Shown here piece after piece: positions 25,202-35,749 of a DNA stretch of 64,000 nucleotides (position 1 is its first letter; each line of letters opens with the position of its first letter). The DNA is taken from contig NZ_CP107796.1 in assembly GCF_036345995.1 (NCBI RefSeq), positions 5,580,001 to 5,644,000 on the forward strand, written 5' to 3'. A program made the position numbers and the translations under genes. Origin of the DNA: Streptomyces sp. NBC_00557. GTDB taxonomy: Bacteria > Actinomycetota > Actinomycetes > Streptomycetales > Streptomycetaceae. The notes beneath the pieces were generated by a model. That model ran no database searches. It had not been told where the DNA came from and saw only the letters and a list, made by a program, of their open reading frames with translations.

Positions 25202-28200
25202 ATGTCTTCGGGCTTCGCAGTCGGGCACCTTGTCACGTTCACAGGAGCGCCCGGAATCGGCCGTGTGGGGGCGGTCGATGGTGGCACGCTGCGTGTCGAC
25301 TTCTTCGAGTCTGTCGCGGAGCCAGAAATTGAGTCGCATCCCGTTCCGGCTGCTGCTTGCAGGCGGGTACGCCTTGAGCGGCAGACTCGGGTGTTCCGAC
25401 ACAACCCGAGCACCGGGGAGTGGCTGGCCGGGCGCGTCGCGAATCGCGTTGGCGGTCAGTACTTTGTGCGGTTCCCCAACGTCGAGTTCGCCTTCCCTGT
25501 ACCCGAGTCGGAGCTCCGAGTGCGATGGGACAAGCCGGTTCGGGACCCGCTCCACGTCCTGGTGTCTGGGGGTAACGAGTCCGGCTTTCTCTACAACGCT
25601 CGCATCCCGATGTTGCGCAACCTCGTGGCCCAGCGTGCCGTCAGCGCCAGCACACCCGCACTCCTCGCCGCAGCCGCTGAGATCTATCCGCACCAGGTCC
25701 GCGCCGCGCTGGCCGTGCTCTCCGATCCCGTTCAGCGGTACCTCCTCGCTGACGAAGTCGGGCTCGGCAAGACCATCGAGGCCGGCTACGTGATCCTGCA
25801 GACCCTGATCGACAACCCGCAGGCACGTGTAGTCGTCGTCGCGCCCGACTCGCTGCGTCGTCAGTGGCAAGTGGAGTTGAAGTCGAAGTTCTTCACCGAC
25901 GACTTCCCGATGCGTGTAAGGATCACCTCCCACGAGACGCCTGAGAAGTGGGAGCAGTACCACCAGAGTGATCTTGTCGTGGTGGATGAGGCCCACCAGC
26001 TGGTCCAGGACCGCGACGACACGGACCCCACCTACCGCGCGCTGTGCGACCTCGCACACTCTGCGTCCAAACTCCTGCTGCTGTCCGCCACACCTGTCAC
26101 GTCCAGCCACACCACGCACCTGGGCCTACTACACCTCCTCGACAAGGACGTGTACAAGTGGAGCGAGCGCGAGGCGTTCGAACAGCGATACAACCACCGG
26201 GCGGAGTTGGCTACTCACCTCTACAGCCTCAGCGCGGAGTTCCACCTGCTGCTGCCCTCCTCGATCGACATGATCATGGAGTTGCTCCCCCAAGAAGACA
26301 CCCGCTTCGACGACCTTGCAGCCCGAGTCCTCGAACTCGTCGACGCTGAGGGCAACCTCTGTGCCGAGACGGACATGGAGGATCTCTCCGCGCGGGTCAC
26401 GGCACTTCAAGCGCACATCAGCGAGACCTACCGGCTGCACCGCCGTGTCATCAGGCACCGCCGAACAGGCGTATTGCTGGACGACGAGGACTCGGCACTG
26501 TTCCCTTACGAGGTGCGAGGCCGAACAGAGCCGTCGCCCCTGGCAGTCGAGTCATACGACCCGGCCGCAGACAGTCTCGTGGAGTGGCAGACGCAATTGT
26601 GGGGGTATCTCCTCGACGAGGGGCTTGAGGACAACCGTGACGCCTATGCCCTCGTCCTCGCTGTGCTCGCCTCCCGTCTCGGAGGCACGTCCGCAGACTA
26701 CATCGATGCACTTCGGTGGCGCGTTCATCGGGACGAGGACGCTGCTCTTCGGGCTGGTCTGAGCCCCCGGGAGCGGCACCACCTCAGCGCGCCGTCAGTA
26801 GCGCCTCTCGAACTGAAGATCCTCGAAGGTCTCGAAGAGCAGATCACCGACGACCGCCATGCCGCCGAGATCAACGAACTCGTCGACGCCCTTCTGCGGG
26901 CACTGCGTAGGGGTGGACGCGTCATCATCTTCTGCGGCCCCGGCGCCCTCGCCTCAATGCTTAGCGAGCGACTCAGCGAACGGTTCCGTCAGGTCGACTT
27001 CTTTGAGCACACTCGCCGTGTAGGCGCCGAGAAGTCCGAAGCTGCCATCGCCGAGTGGCGACAGCAGACCGCGAAATGTGCCGTGCTGGTCGCTGACGAT
27101 ACGGCTGAGGACGGCCTCAACCTTCAAGCCGCCAACACCGTGATCCACGTACGCCTGCCATGGTCGCCCAACCAACTCGAGCAACGTCTCGGCCGAACCG
27201 ACCGCTACGTCGAGTCACACCAGCAGCGCCGGCCTCCCGAGCAGTTCGTGGTCACGGACGCCGAAGCCCACTCGGGGGCGTGGCTGTCGCTGCTCAGCAA
27301 CGGCTACCGTATCTTCGCCGACTCGGTGTCCACGCTTCAGGACGCGATCGCGCAGGGCCTCGCCGGGGTCTGGGCTGAGGCGCTGGAGCATGGGCCCGAG
27401 GGCCTGACGGACTCCGCGGACGCGGTCCAGGCCCAACTCGCCGATGCTCGCGCTGAAATCGACCACATGGACATGCTCGAGTCGGTCTTCGAGATGTCTC
27501 CTGGCGGAGACCAGTTCGCCGAGCGGCTCGGTGCATTCGAGGCTGACTGGGAGGAGACTCGCGCAGCCATGCTGGGGTACACCGGCCAGGATGGCTCAAG
27601 CGGCGTTCAACTCCGTCACAGCGAACCAAGTGCCAATCGTGATGCCTTCGAGATCACGCAGAAGACCCTCATCTCCCCACACCTCTACGATCGCGACCAG
27701 CTCACGGACGAGATGGGCCGGGGTACGTTCAACAGGAATGAGGCTCTCAAGGCCGCCGGCACACGGCTGTTCCGCATCGGGAACCCGCTTGTCGACACAC
27801 TCGCGAACGTCGTCTGGTACGACGACCGCGGCCAGGCCACAGCCTTCTGGCGGGCAGACCGGGACCACAAGGGGGAACCCGAACCTTACTTCGGGTTCGA
27901 CTATCTCGTCGAAGCCGATACCGAACTGGCGCTAGAACTGGCCCTGCAGATCCCGCACGTACAAAAGCGCGCTGAAGCGGAAGCAGCCCTCAGGCGCCAG
28001 GCCGACCAACTGCTCCCGCCCTTCACGTTGAAGGTATGGGTGCCGGCAGGCTCCACCCAGGCCCTCAGCGACGAGAGCACCCGCGAATGGTTGGACGCCC
28101 CCTACGGGGCTACGGACCACAACTACAACTCGAAACTGATTCACGAGTTGCTGGATCTCTTCGACGGACGTCCCGGGTACGAAGCCTCTGCGCGAGCTGC

Positions 28201-28477
28201 CGAGCAGGTCGCCCGGGCCGAACTCGAACGGGTTACCAACCTCGCTGACCGATGCGCCCAGGCACAGGAGAAGGGGCGCGAGCGTCTCGCCGTCGCCAAA
28301 GCTCAAGCAGAGGCCCGACACGCAGCAGGTCGTCTTCTTGGCGACCGCGAGAGCTACCTGCTGGACGTGGACGTGACCGAGGCGCTGGTGAAGGGGCTTA
28401 GCCACCCCAAGGTCCGGCTCGTGTCCGCCACCTGCGTGCTGAAGACGGGACTCCGGAGGGTCCGTCGTGGCGACTGA
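25202..28477 (+). CDS. dpdE: DpdE-like SNF2/RapA-type helicase
   Basis: 1091 residues. A superfamily-2 helicase core of the SNF2/RapA kind: Walker A DEVGLGKT at 184-191, DEAH at 262-265, motif III LLLSATPV, and a second RecA domain with DDTAEDGLNLQAANTV and NQLEQRLGRTDRY. The N-terminal ~110 residues are beta-rich and resemble a small SH3-like or DNA-binding module. A long Glu/Ala helical region follows the helicase. In Dpd islands DpdE belongs to the set linked to restriction of DNA lacking 7-deazapurines. First gene of an eight-gene operon; its stop overlaps dpdF by 11 bases. Confidence 0.8.
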   Translation: MSSGFAVGHLVTFTGAPGIGRVGAVDGGTLRVDFFESVAEPEIESHPVPAAACRRVRLERQTRVFRHNPSTGEWLAGRVANRVGGQYFVRFPNVEFAFPVPESELRVRWDKPVRDPLHVLVSGGNESGFLYNARIPMLRNLVAQRAVSASTPALLAAAAEIYPHQVRAALAVLSDPVQRYLLADEVGLGKTIEAGYVILQTLIDNPQARVVVVAPDSLRRQWQVELKSKFFTDDFPMRVRITSHETPEKWEQYHQSDLVVVDEAHQLVQDRDDTDPTYRALCDLAHSASKLLLLSATPVTSSHTTHLGLLHLLDKDVYKWSEREAFEQRYNHRAELATHLYSLSAEFHLLLPSSIDMIMELLPQEDTRFDDLAARVLELVDAEGNLCAETDMEDLSARVTALQAHISETYRLHRRVIRHRRTGVLLDDEDSALFPYEVRGRTEPSPLAVESYDPAADSLVEWQTQLWGYLLDEGLEDNRDAYALVLAVLASRLGGTSADYIDALRWRVHRDEDAALRAGLSPRERHHLSAPSVAPLELKILEGLEEQITDDRHAAEINELVDALLRALRRGGRVIIFCGPGALASMLSERLSERFRQVDFFEHTRRVGAEKSEAAIAEWRQQTAKCAVLVADDTAEDGLNLQAANTVIHVRLPWSPNQLEQRLGRTDRYVESHQQRRPPEQFVVTDAEAHSGAWLSLLSNGYRIFADSVSTLQDAIAQGLAGVWAEALEHGPEGLTDSADAVQAQLADARAEIDHMDMLESVFEMSPGGDQFAERLGAFEADWEETRAAMLGYTGQDGSSGVQLRHSEPSANRDAFEITQKTLISPHLYDRDQLTDEMGRGTFNRNEALKAAGTRLFRIGNPLVDTLANVVWYDDRGQATAFWRADRDHKGEPEPYFGFDYLVEADTELALELALQIPHVQKRAEAEAALRRQADQLLPPFTLKVWVPAGSTQALSDESTREWLDAPYGATDHNYNSKLIHELLDLFDGRPGYEASARAAEQVARAELERVTNLADRCAQAQEKGRERLAVAKAQAEARHAAGRLLGDRESYLLDVDVTEALVKGLSHPKVRLVSATCVLKTGLRRVRRGD

Positions 28478-31049
28478 TAACTGGACGGGTGCCGCCGTCC
28501 TGCTGAAGGACTTGTCGACGCTTCCAGAACTCCCGCATGCGCGGGGGACGCTGCGTAGACTCCGCGACGCCTTGATGAGCCAGTCCGTCGGGTGGCGAGA
28601 CATTGCTTCGCTGACGCGGCAGATCCTCCTTGAAGCTCGGGCCCGTGAGAACACCACCGGCTTGACGGTGCCGCTCGATCCGAGGCTTCCCACCCGGGAG
28701 CAGTGGGACAAGATGCACTGCCAGACCGGGTTGGTCGGTGGCGGCACGCATCTGTGGCTCACCGCGACGCCGTGGCATCCGCCTGTCCGTGATGACGTGG
28801 CCCGCAAAGCAGCCGAGGAGGACCTCCGTCAGGTCTACCTCGGGGAGGACTCACCCCACCGGCGGAAGTTGGAGTCGTACCCTGCAGATCCCTTCTTCAC
28901 GGCCGCGCTGGGTGACGATCACGACCGTTATGTGTCGGTCGGACAGCGACAGGCAGCCAGGGCCGTGGCGCTGGCTGAACCGGGGAGCACCACGATCATC
29001 TGCCTTCCCACAGGGCACGGAAAGACCGCGGTGGCCATGGCGCCTGCGCTCCTGGCGAGCGTGAGCAGCGGCGTATCCGTGGTCGTCGTGCCCACCAGTG
29101 TCCTGGCAGCAGATCTGGAACGGCGCGCCAGCGAAATCATCGAACGGCAAGGCCACCACAGCCCCACGCGCCGGTACGCCTACACCAGTGGGCTGTCGGC
29201 CGATGAGCGACAGCAGATGAAGGAGGACATCGCTGCGGGGCGCCAGCGTCTGGTATTCACCTCACCCGAGTCCCTTGTGCGAAGCCTGAAAAAACCGTTG
29301 GAGACGGCCGCTGCGGCTGGCCTGTTCAAGTACTTCGTGATCGATGAAGCGCACCTCGTCGAACAGTGGGGCAACAGCTTCCGTACCGAGTTCCAAACGA
29401 TGTCGAGTCATCGTCGCACGTGGCTCAGCAGAGCCCCCGACGGGCAGAAGCCCGTCACTGTGGCGATGAGTGCGACTCTCACAGCGCAGCAGGTGGAAAC
29501 GCTTGACACACTCTTCGCCTCCCCGCAGAAGGCGAGAATCGTTTGGGCTGCGCAACTGCGCCACGAGCCGAGTTATTACGTCGATGTATGCCGGAATGAG
29601 CAGGAACGCGAGGCTGCAGTCATCGACGCTGTTTCGTTCCTGCCGAAGCCGATGATCGTGTACACCACGAAAGTGGAGCACGCGGAAGAATGGGTCGAAC
29701 GCCTCCGAGAGCATGGATTCCGCCGAGTAACCCATGTGACGGGCGACTCCAGCGACGCTGAGCGTCGTGAAGCCTTGGAAGGCTGGAGCGGCAATACAGC
29801 AGACGGCAAGACCAACACTCGATACGACATCGTGGTGGGTACTGCGGCGTTCGGCCTGGGTGTCGACCTCAACGACGTGAAGACGGTCGTCCACGCCTGC
29901 TTGCCTGAAACAGTGGACCGGTACTACCAGGAGGTCGGCCGGACAGGTCGCGACGGCAACCCATCAATCGCCTACCTGGCAAGCACACGTGGTGACGAAG
30001 CCATCGCCGACTACATGAGCAATGAGGTGATCATCGGAGCCCCGCGTGCTTGGCAGCGATGGGAAGCCATGTTTCATGATAGGACCCCGATCGAAAACCG
30101 CCACCGGGTCAGCCTTGACTCGTACCCGCCGGACATGAACGAGGGATTTGACCGGAATCGCTCATGGAACATTCGTATCCTGAATCTGATGGTGAGAGCC
30201 GGTCTCGTAGCTGTCCACCCGCCGCAGTCGCCAACCAGAGGCGAGGACGAATCCGACGTCCATTGGAAAGCGCGCCTTGAACACTTCCACGCAACGGCCA
30301 ATGATTACGCGGACGTCGAACTTCTCGGCTCTGACTCACGGAGTAGGGATCACTTCTACACGCGGTTTGACGCGGAACGCCAAAAGCTACTGCAGGATCG
30401 GGCAGCGTCACTGCGGGAGCTGAAATCGGCGCTGGTAGGAAATCGGTGCATCGGCGAGGTACTGGGCGCCTACTACCGTATCCCCGATGGGGCAGGCCAA
30501 CTTCGTACGGGCATTACCTGCCGGGGCTGCCCTCACTGTCGGGCAACAGTAGATCCCATGCCCAGCGGCTTCTACCGACTCGCCGGCGAACCTCGTCCCC
30601 TTGTGCCCATGCCGGAACGGCAAGGGCGCCTGCCTCTGCTGCGGTACTTCGGAGCCCGACGGTGCCTGAGCATCTGGTGGCAGGACGCTGGCGACCAGGT
30701 GCTCGCTGCCCGTCTGGTGGACAGCCTTATCCGCCGGGGAATCGCCGTAGTAGGAGGCCCAGGGCTGGACGCTCGCCTGAGGGCCCAACTGCAGACTACG
30801 GCACGGACTCGTACCGTGATCGTTGACGACGACGGTGCCCTTCTCGCGGACTGGCATGGTCCAGTCATCTGGATGACCGACCCCAACGCAGTGTCTCCCG
30901 GACCGGAGGTGGCTGCTCGTGTCGCGTGGGATGCACCGACTTACCTCATCCACCCGCGGACCCTGCATCACCCAGAGCGCCGAGGTACGCCACTTATCGA
31001 CATCCATCCGGCGAACCTGTCGATCCGCCGTGCCTTGGAGGAACTCTGA
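28467..31049 (+). CDS. dpdF: DpdF-like RecQ-type DNA helicase
   Basis: 860 residues, GTG start with GGAGG upstream. RecQ-like core: a Q-motif glutamine near 160, Walker A PTGHGKT at 181-187, DEAH at 293-296, AMSATLTAQQ, and motif VI YYQEVGRTGRDGNPS. A C-terminal CxxCPHC zinc cluster (CRGCPHC) and a separate last ~200-residue domain follow. The N-terminal 150 residues are an accessory domain not found in ordinary RecQ. It would unwind or translocate on target DNA as part of the restriction arm. Stop and next start overlap (TGATG). Confidence 0.8.
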   Translation: MATDNWTGAAVLLKDLSTLPELPHARGTLRRLRDALMSQSVGWRDIASLTRQILLEARARENTTGLTVPLDPRLPTREQWDKMHCQTGLVGGGTHLWLTATPWHPPVRDDVARKAAEEDLRQVYLGEDSPHRRKLESYPADPFFTAALGDDHDRYVSVGQRQAARAVALAEPGSTTIICLPTGHGKTAVAMAPALLASVSSGVSVVVVPTSVLAADLERRASEIIERQGHHSPTRRYAYTSGLSADERQQMKEDIAAGRQRLVFTSPESLVRSLKKPLETAAAAGLFKYFVIDEAHLVEQWGNSFRTEFQTMSSHRRTWLSRAPDGQKPVTVAMSATLTAQQVETLDTLFASPQKARIVWAAQLRHEPSYYVDVCRNEQEREAAVIDAVSFLPKPMIVYTTKVEHAEEWVERLREHGFRRVTHVTGDSSDAERREALEGWSGNTADGKTNTRYDIVVGTAAFGLGVDLNDVKTVVHACLPETVDRYYQEVGRTGRDGNPSIAYLASTRGDEAIADYMSNEVIIGAPRAWQRWEAMFHDRTPIENRHRVSLDSYPPDMNEGFDRNRSWNIRILNLMVRAGLVAVHPPQSPTRGEDESDVHWKARLEHFHATANDYADVELLGSDSRSRDHFYTRFDAERQKLLQDRAASLRELKSALVGNRCIGEVLGAYYRIPDGAGQLRTGITCRGCPHCRATVDPMPSGFYRLAGEPRPLVPMPERQGRLPLLRYFGARRCLSIWWQDAGDQVLAARLVDSLIRRGIAVVGGPGLDARLRAQLQTTARTRTVIVDDDGALLADWHGPVIWMTDPNAVSPGPEVAARVAWDAPTYLIHPRTLHHPERRGTPLIDIHPANLSIRRALEEL

Positions 31050-31975
31050 TGACTCTTCTGAACGTGGATGCAGCTCTTCCCTCTCAGACATGGGCGCTAG
31101 TGCGCCTCCTCGTCTACTTGGGGAAGAGCATCGCCCTGGACGAGGCCCGGGCCTTGGTGAGCCCTCCTGCTTTGCGTTCTGATGACATCAAGTCGAGGGC
31201 GCCCTTTGACAGCGCCGTCAGTTCGCTCGTGGACCTGGGGCTGGTGCACGTAGACGAGGAGCATCAGGAATTGTCTCTTGCGGGCCAAGCCACGGCTCTG
31301 ACCAACTGCGACGATCTTGATACCTACACCTGCATCCTCCGGCGCGCGATCCTCGCAGCAGACCGCAATCGCGGTCTGGGGGATGACAACGATCCGGCTG
31401 GGCCCCGTGACCTGACGCGTGCGCTCGCCTGGTTCCTCATGCACGACCCGATGGAACCACCCGTCGATTGGATCGCCGCGCAGCGCCTAGAGCAGGATGG
31501 GAAGGACCACAGGTTGCTCAAGCCGGAAGTGCAGCCCATCTTCGTCAACGCGACCCGGTGGACCCGTTTTGGTTATTGGGCCCCCGCCCTTGGTCTCGCT
31601 GCAGCCCCGCTCATTCGTGCTGAGGGTAGTGGCCCTCTGGTTCCCGACTGCACGACGGCTGTAAAGCAGACGGCAACCGGATTGTGGCAAGCGGGGCAGC
31701 GAATGAACGCCGTGGAGGTATTGCAGGTGCTGCGAGAGCACCTGCCTGTGCTACCCGGCGGTGCGCACTCGCTTGCGTTGGGCATTCCTAGTCCTGGCGA
31801 GAATGCGGCAGGCGCCGCGCTCTCGTTCGCGCTGTTGCGCGGCCACGACGAGAAGTGGCTTCGCCTGGAGCACGACGATGATGCCCGGCACATCCTTCTC
31901 GTGCACGACCCAGACCGGCCGGCCAGCCCCCGCCCCGTCAGCGACATCACCATCCTGGAGGCCACCCGTGGCTGA
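31049..31975 (+). CDS. dpdG: DpdG-like protein
   Basis: 308 residues. The N-terminal part looks like a winged-helix (WALVRLLVYLGKSIALDEAR, then PFDSAVSSLVDLGLVHVDEE), which suggests DNA or protein binding. The rest is mixed helix and strand without a motif I recognise. Identity rests on position between DpdF- and DpdH-like genes in a Dpd operon. The ATG at 31049 overlaps the dpdF stop, and its own stop overlaps the dpdH GTG. Confidence 0.65.
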   Translation: MTLLNVDAALPSQTWALVRLLVYLGKSIALDEARALVSPPALRSDDIKSRAPFDSAVSSLVDLGLVHVDEEHQELSLAGQATALTNCDDLDTYTCILRRAILAADRNRGLGDDNDPAGPRDLTRALAWFLMHDPMEPPVDWIAAQRLEQDGKDHRLLKPEVQPIFVNATRWTRFGYWAPALGLAAAPLIRAEGSGPLVPDCTTAVKQTATGLWQAGQRMNAVEVLQVLREHLPVLPGGAHSLALGIPSPGENAAGAALSFALLRGHDEKWLRLEHDDDARHILLVHDPDRPASPRPVSDITILEATRG

Positions 31976-34900
31976 CTTCCGCGGAATGATCTGTTGGGAA
32001 CCGGCAGTGGCAGCCTCCACGATCAACACGGAGGCGGTCAGCCCGTCAAGAGCAGTTTTCCTGGCGACGCACGCTCCATTGAGGATTAAGCGCGCACGAA
32101 TCATGGGCGGGAGAGAACTCGTCCTCGAAGGCGACCCGATCAGCGAACAAGAGGTCTTTGAAGAGTTCCTGGCGCTCCGACCGGACAGCGGTGCCTTGCT
32201 CATGCCGATCGTCGGTGACTCAGGCTCGGGCAAGTCGCATCTCGTCCGATGGGTGCGGGAACAGTTTGCTGCGATGGAGGACGGGGCAGACGATCGGGAG
32301 ATCATCTACCTCGAGAAGTCCAAGACAAGTCTCAAAGCTGTCGTTAGCACTCTCCTCGCGAAGGCAGAGAGCGACGAGTTGACGCAGCTGAAACAGGACA
32401 TCAACAGGTTCACCGAGGACATCGACGAAGACTCCCTTGCGCGGCGGATCCTCAACGAGTTGAGCGAGGCGCTGGAAGCAACCCCTCCCAGCACGGAGTC
32501 GCGCCCTCTAGCCCGCATGCTGGTCGGTCCGGGGAAACTGGCAGCAGTGCTGCTGGACCCCCATGTTCGCGCAGAGTTGCTTGCTCCGGGTAAGTTCGTA
32601 CCGGAACTTGCCCGCCAACTCATTCACAATCGTGACACGGGCCAGGCGGATCGCCCTGAAGGATTCACTGTCAGTGACCTCCCGCTCGACATTCACGATA
32701 TTCGATCAGCGTCAGGGATGGCGCAGAGGCTGCTGGGCACCATAAGCACCCGAGGCGACCTTCAAGCCATCGCGGTAGACCTACTCAACCGGCATCTCGA
32801 AGCCGCCATCAAGAGCGCCGCTAACCTCGGAGCGGGCAGGCTTCTGGATGCCATGAAGCAGGTGCGAGAGGCATACCGCCGGCAGGGCAAAGAGATCATT
32901 CTTCTGATCGAAGATTTCGCCCTGATCCAAGGCGTGCAACGGGACCTGCTCGACGCTGTCGTAGAAGCGGCCAACCGTGAGGGAGAGACGACTCTCGCGC
33001 CAATCCGCACCCTGATGGCCGTAACCACAGGCTACTTCCAGTCCTTGCCGGAAACAGCCTTGACCCGCCTCCAAGCGGCCACCGGCTACGTGTACCACCT
33101 GGATGTTCCCTTCAGCCCAGAGGAGACGGGACGCACAGAGATCGCCGCGTTCGTCGGCCGCTACCTGAACGCGGGCCGTGTCGGCCGTGAAGCCCTGGAG
33201 CGCGCCAACGAAGAGACTCCGAACAAGTGCATGACTTGCCCTCTCCAGACAGAGTGCCACGAGGCCTTCGGCGCCACCTCTGATGGCTACGGTCTGTATC
33301 CCTTCAACGAGTCGTCTTTGGTCAGGGCTGTTCATGCAACAGCCCCGAAGGACAAGCCTTGGACCTTCAATCCCCGCGCCGTTCTGGGTAGCGTCGTCCG
33401 GCCAGTTCTGAAGGAGCACGCCGGCGCCATTCGGCGCGGCGAATTCCCCGATCCTGACTTCCGGCAGCGTTTCAGGCCAACCAGCCTCGACAATCCGCTC
33501 AGCCGGCAGGTACGTACCTTCGTAGAGGAGAACGACCACGATCCTGCATCCGCTGAGCGGCGCAACCTCGTGCTCGAATTTTGGGGGGACGCCCCCGAGC
33601 ACGCCGGCAGCGTCCATCCCACGATTCTGGAAGCCTTCTCCCTTGAGCCGCTGGCTGATGAAGGCCAGCAAGGCCTCTCGCCGGCTTCTACTTCCTTCCC
33701 TGAGCAGTCACGTAGCGGCATGCACAGGGTTGAGGCGAAGGAGACGGCAGAACGGAACGAACTTCCGAGGGAACTCCAGCGAATGCTGGAGACGGTGGAC
33801 GAGTGGCTCACCCGCGAGGGGGGTCTGGACACAGCGACCGCCAATCGGATCCGCAGTGTTGTCTCAAGTGCGGTGGTGCAGAGGTATCTGTGGAACTCTC
33901 CGCTGATGCGGGAGCAGGCTCTCACCGAGATCAGGAGGGCAGCCTGGCCGGCCAAGGCAACGGTCGTGTCCATCGAGGGCGCGCGGGAGAACTTGACGGG
34001 TGTAGAGAACGCGCCCATCACCTTCTCGCGCTTGCCGAAGGACAGTTGGTTCTTCGACAGCTTGCTGAAGGCCGAGCGGAGCCTGCCGGCGAGGGCCGAA
34101 GACATCCGCAGGTTGGCCACGCTGGCAGACAAGCACAGGCCCGACCTCACCGCTCGGCTGCAGCGTCATATGGAAATCACCGACGACCACCTGGTTGCCG
34201 GCTTCCGGGCCTCGCTCATCGGCGCAGCCTTGGCGGGCAAGGCGTGGCCGGGAATGCCCAAACCGCTCCTCATCGCAGCCGCCCTGGACGATGGCCAGGA
34301 GTGGCGTCGTGAGGACCACTCCATCCGCGTCACTAGGTGGATGGACGTCCTCTCGATGCACCTCAAGGCGCGCCCGGAACTTGTGAAGCAACTGCGACAC
34401 GCCGTCGGCATCGCGCAAGGCGTCGGCTCGGTCACCATGGTCGACGCTGCACGCATCCTCCCCCTGCTCGACGAGGCAACGTCTTCCTGGGACTGGGATC
34501 CTGAGGGACTTGAGATCGCGAAGTGGGTCCGACCGGCGGTCAACGGCTTTGCAACCTGGCCAGACATGCTCGACGACCAGGTCACGCACCACGAAGAGTT
34601 GCTCGACTCGATCCGGAGCCGCCAACCACGCGGGACCACCGGCGTCCAGACCATGGCTGGGATTCGGGATGCGCTCAGTGCCGCGCGAGAGGTCGGCCTG
34701 CCGCTGACCGCCGAGCAAGCACGCCAATTCGACGCGCTCATTCAGGCATGCCAGGACGCCGACTGGAAGTCCATCTCCGCGCTCGAGGACGACCTGGCTA
34801 AAGCGAGCGACGACAGCCGTGATCCTGCTGCACAGCAGGACGCCCGAGTAGTTGCGGCGGTCAAGGATCGCGGCACCTCACTCAAGACGATTCAGCAGCT

Positions 34901-35063
34901 ACTTCTCGCCAGCGACGCCTGGCTGGACTCGGCTCTCATTAGCGCCGAGTCACGCTCCAGCGGCTCCGCGGGTGACAGTGCAGCAGAGGACGTCGGGCAT
35001 GTCTGTGCGGAGTGGCAGGCGCTTACAGCCGTCACGGCCGACGAGGATAACGGGGAGGACTGA
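31968..35063 (+). CDS. dpdH: DpdH-like P-loop ATPase
   Basis: 1031 residues, GTG start overlapping dpdG. Walker A GDSGSGKS at residues 83-90 and a Walker B strand in EIILLIEDFALIQG. A Cys cluster (CMTCPLQTEC) could bind metal or iron-sulphur. The C-terminal half is long helical repeats. This is an AAA/STAND-like ATPase of the kind that powers large defence complexes. In Dpd systems it goes with the helicases in the restriction arm. Stop and next start overlap (TGATG). Confidence 0.75.
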   Translation: MADFRGMICWEPAVAASTINTEAVSPSRAVFLATHAPLRIKRARIMGGRELVLEGDPISEQEVFEEFLALRPDSGALLMPIVGDSGSGKSHLVRWVREQFAAMEDGADDREIIYLEKSKTSLKAVVSTLLAKAESDELTQLKQDINRFTEDIDEDSLARRILNELSEALEATPPSTESRPLARMLVGPGKLAAVLLDPHVRAELLAPGKFVPELARQLIHNRDTGQADRPEGFTVSDLPLDIHDIRSASGMAQRLLGTISTRGDLQAIAVDLLNRHLEAAIKSAANLGAGRLLDAMKQVREAYRRQGKEIILLIEDFALIQGVQRDLLDAVVEAANREGETTLAPIRTLMAVTTGYFQSLPETALTRLQAATGYVYHLDVPFSPEETGRTEIAAFVGRYLNAGRVGREALERANEETPNKCMTCPLQTECHEAFGATSDGYGLYPFNESSLVRAVHATAPKDKPWTFNPRAVLGSVVRPVLKEHAGAIRRGEFPDPDFRQRFRPTSLDNPLSRQVRTFVEENDHDPASAERRNLVLEFWGDAPEHAGSVHPTILEAFSLEPLADEGQQGLSPASTSFPEQSRSGMHRVEAKETAERNELPRELQRMLETVDEWLTREGGLDTATANRIRSVVSSAVVQRYLWNSPLMREQALTEIRRAAWPAKATVVSIEGARENLTGVENAPITFSRLPKDSWFFDSLLKAERSLPARAEDIRRLATLADKHRPDLTARLQRHMEITDDHLVAGFRASLIGAALAGKAWPGMPKPLLIAAALDDGQEWRREDHSIRVTRWMDVLSMHLKARPELVKQLRHAVGIAQGVGSVTMVDAARILPLLDEATSSWDWDPEGLEIAKWVRPAVNGFATWPDMLDDQVTHHEELLDSIRSRQPRGTTGVQTMAGIRDALSAAREVGLPLTAEQARQFDALIQACQDADWKSISALEDDLAKASDDSRDPAAQQDARVVAAVKDRGTSLKTIQQLLLASDAWLDSALISAESRSSGSAGDSAAEDVGHVCAEWQALTAVTADEDNGED

Positions 35064-35749
35064 TGACCAACTTGTCTGTGTATGACAAGGCCGTGCAGCT
35101 GCAAAACCGGGCCCGCCAGATCGCCGCCGGTGCGGTCGGTGAGAAGGAGGCAGCCCGGGTCCTCAGCCGCACCAAGGAACTGCGCGGTGCGTTGGCCGAA
35201 CTCAGGAATCAGGTAGAGCTCGGTCGTACGCTTGCGGACTTGGGAGCGGCCGACGAGCCCGACTTGACCGGCGTCGACACGGCGCGCACTGCCTTCGAGC
35301 GCAAGGCTCGCAACGGTCTGCCCAGCGACACGGTCTTCAACACGGCCAGGAGGAAGGTCCAGGAGATCACGGTCAGGCTCAAGAGCGAAAACAGCGAGGC
35401 TTGGTCTTCCTGGGCCGCTGCACAGATCGCTGATCTGCCGCTCGCCCGCATCCCTATGCTCTCGGCCGGCGAGCGAGAGGCAGCACGGGGGCGGGAGAAG
35501 GAACTCCGGCAGGCGGCTGCTACCAAGAGCCTGTCTAAGGCTGACATCACTCTATTCACCGGCACGTACGCCATTCTCGCCGAGTCGCTGCACGACAAGA
35601 GTGATCCGCCCAACGAACTGCTGACCCTCCTTGAGCGGCTGGAGAAGCGCCCCAGCCCCACGCTCCGCGACATCACGGACGATGACATCGCGCTGCTACG
35701 TCAGTTCGAAATGGACCTTCACATCACCCTGCAGAGGACGGGAGCGTGA
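35063..35749 (+). CDS. dpdI: DpdI-like small helical protein
   Basis: 228 residues, almost all charged helix (KEAARVLSRTKELRGALAEL, AREGREKELRQAAATKSLSK-like segments). No catalytic motif is seen, so it is probably a structural subunit or adaptor. It sits between the DpdH ATPase and DpdJ helicase with overlapping stop and start codons on both sides, so equal expression with these is likely. The name rests on position alone. Confidence 0.55.
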   Translation: MTNLSVYDKAVQLQNRARQIAAGAVGEKEAARVLSRTKELRGALAELRNQVELGRTLADLGAADEPDLTGVDTARTAFERKARNGLPSDTVFNTARRKVQEITVRLKSENSEAWSSWAAAQIADLPLARIPMLSAGEREAARGREKELRQAAATKSLSKADITLFTGTYAILAESLHDKSDPPNELLTLLERLEKRPSPTLRDITDDDIALLRQFEMDLHITLQRTGA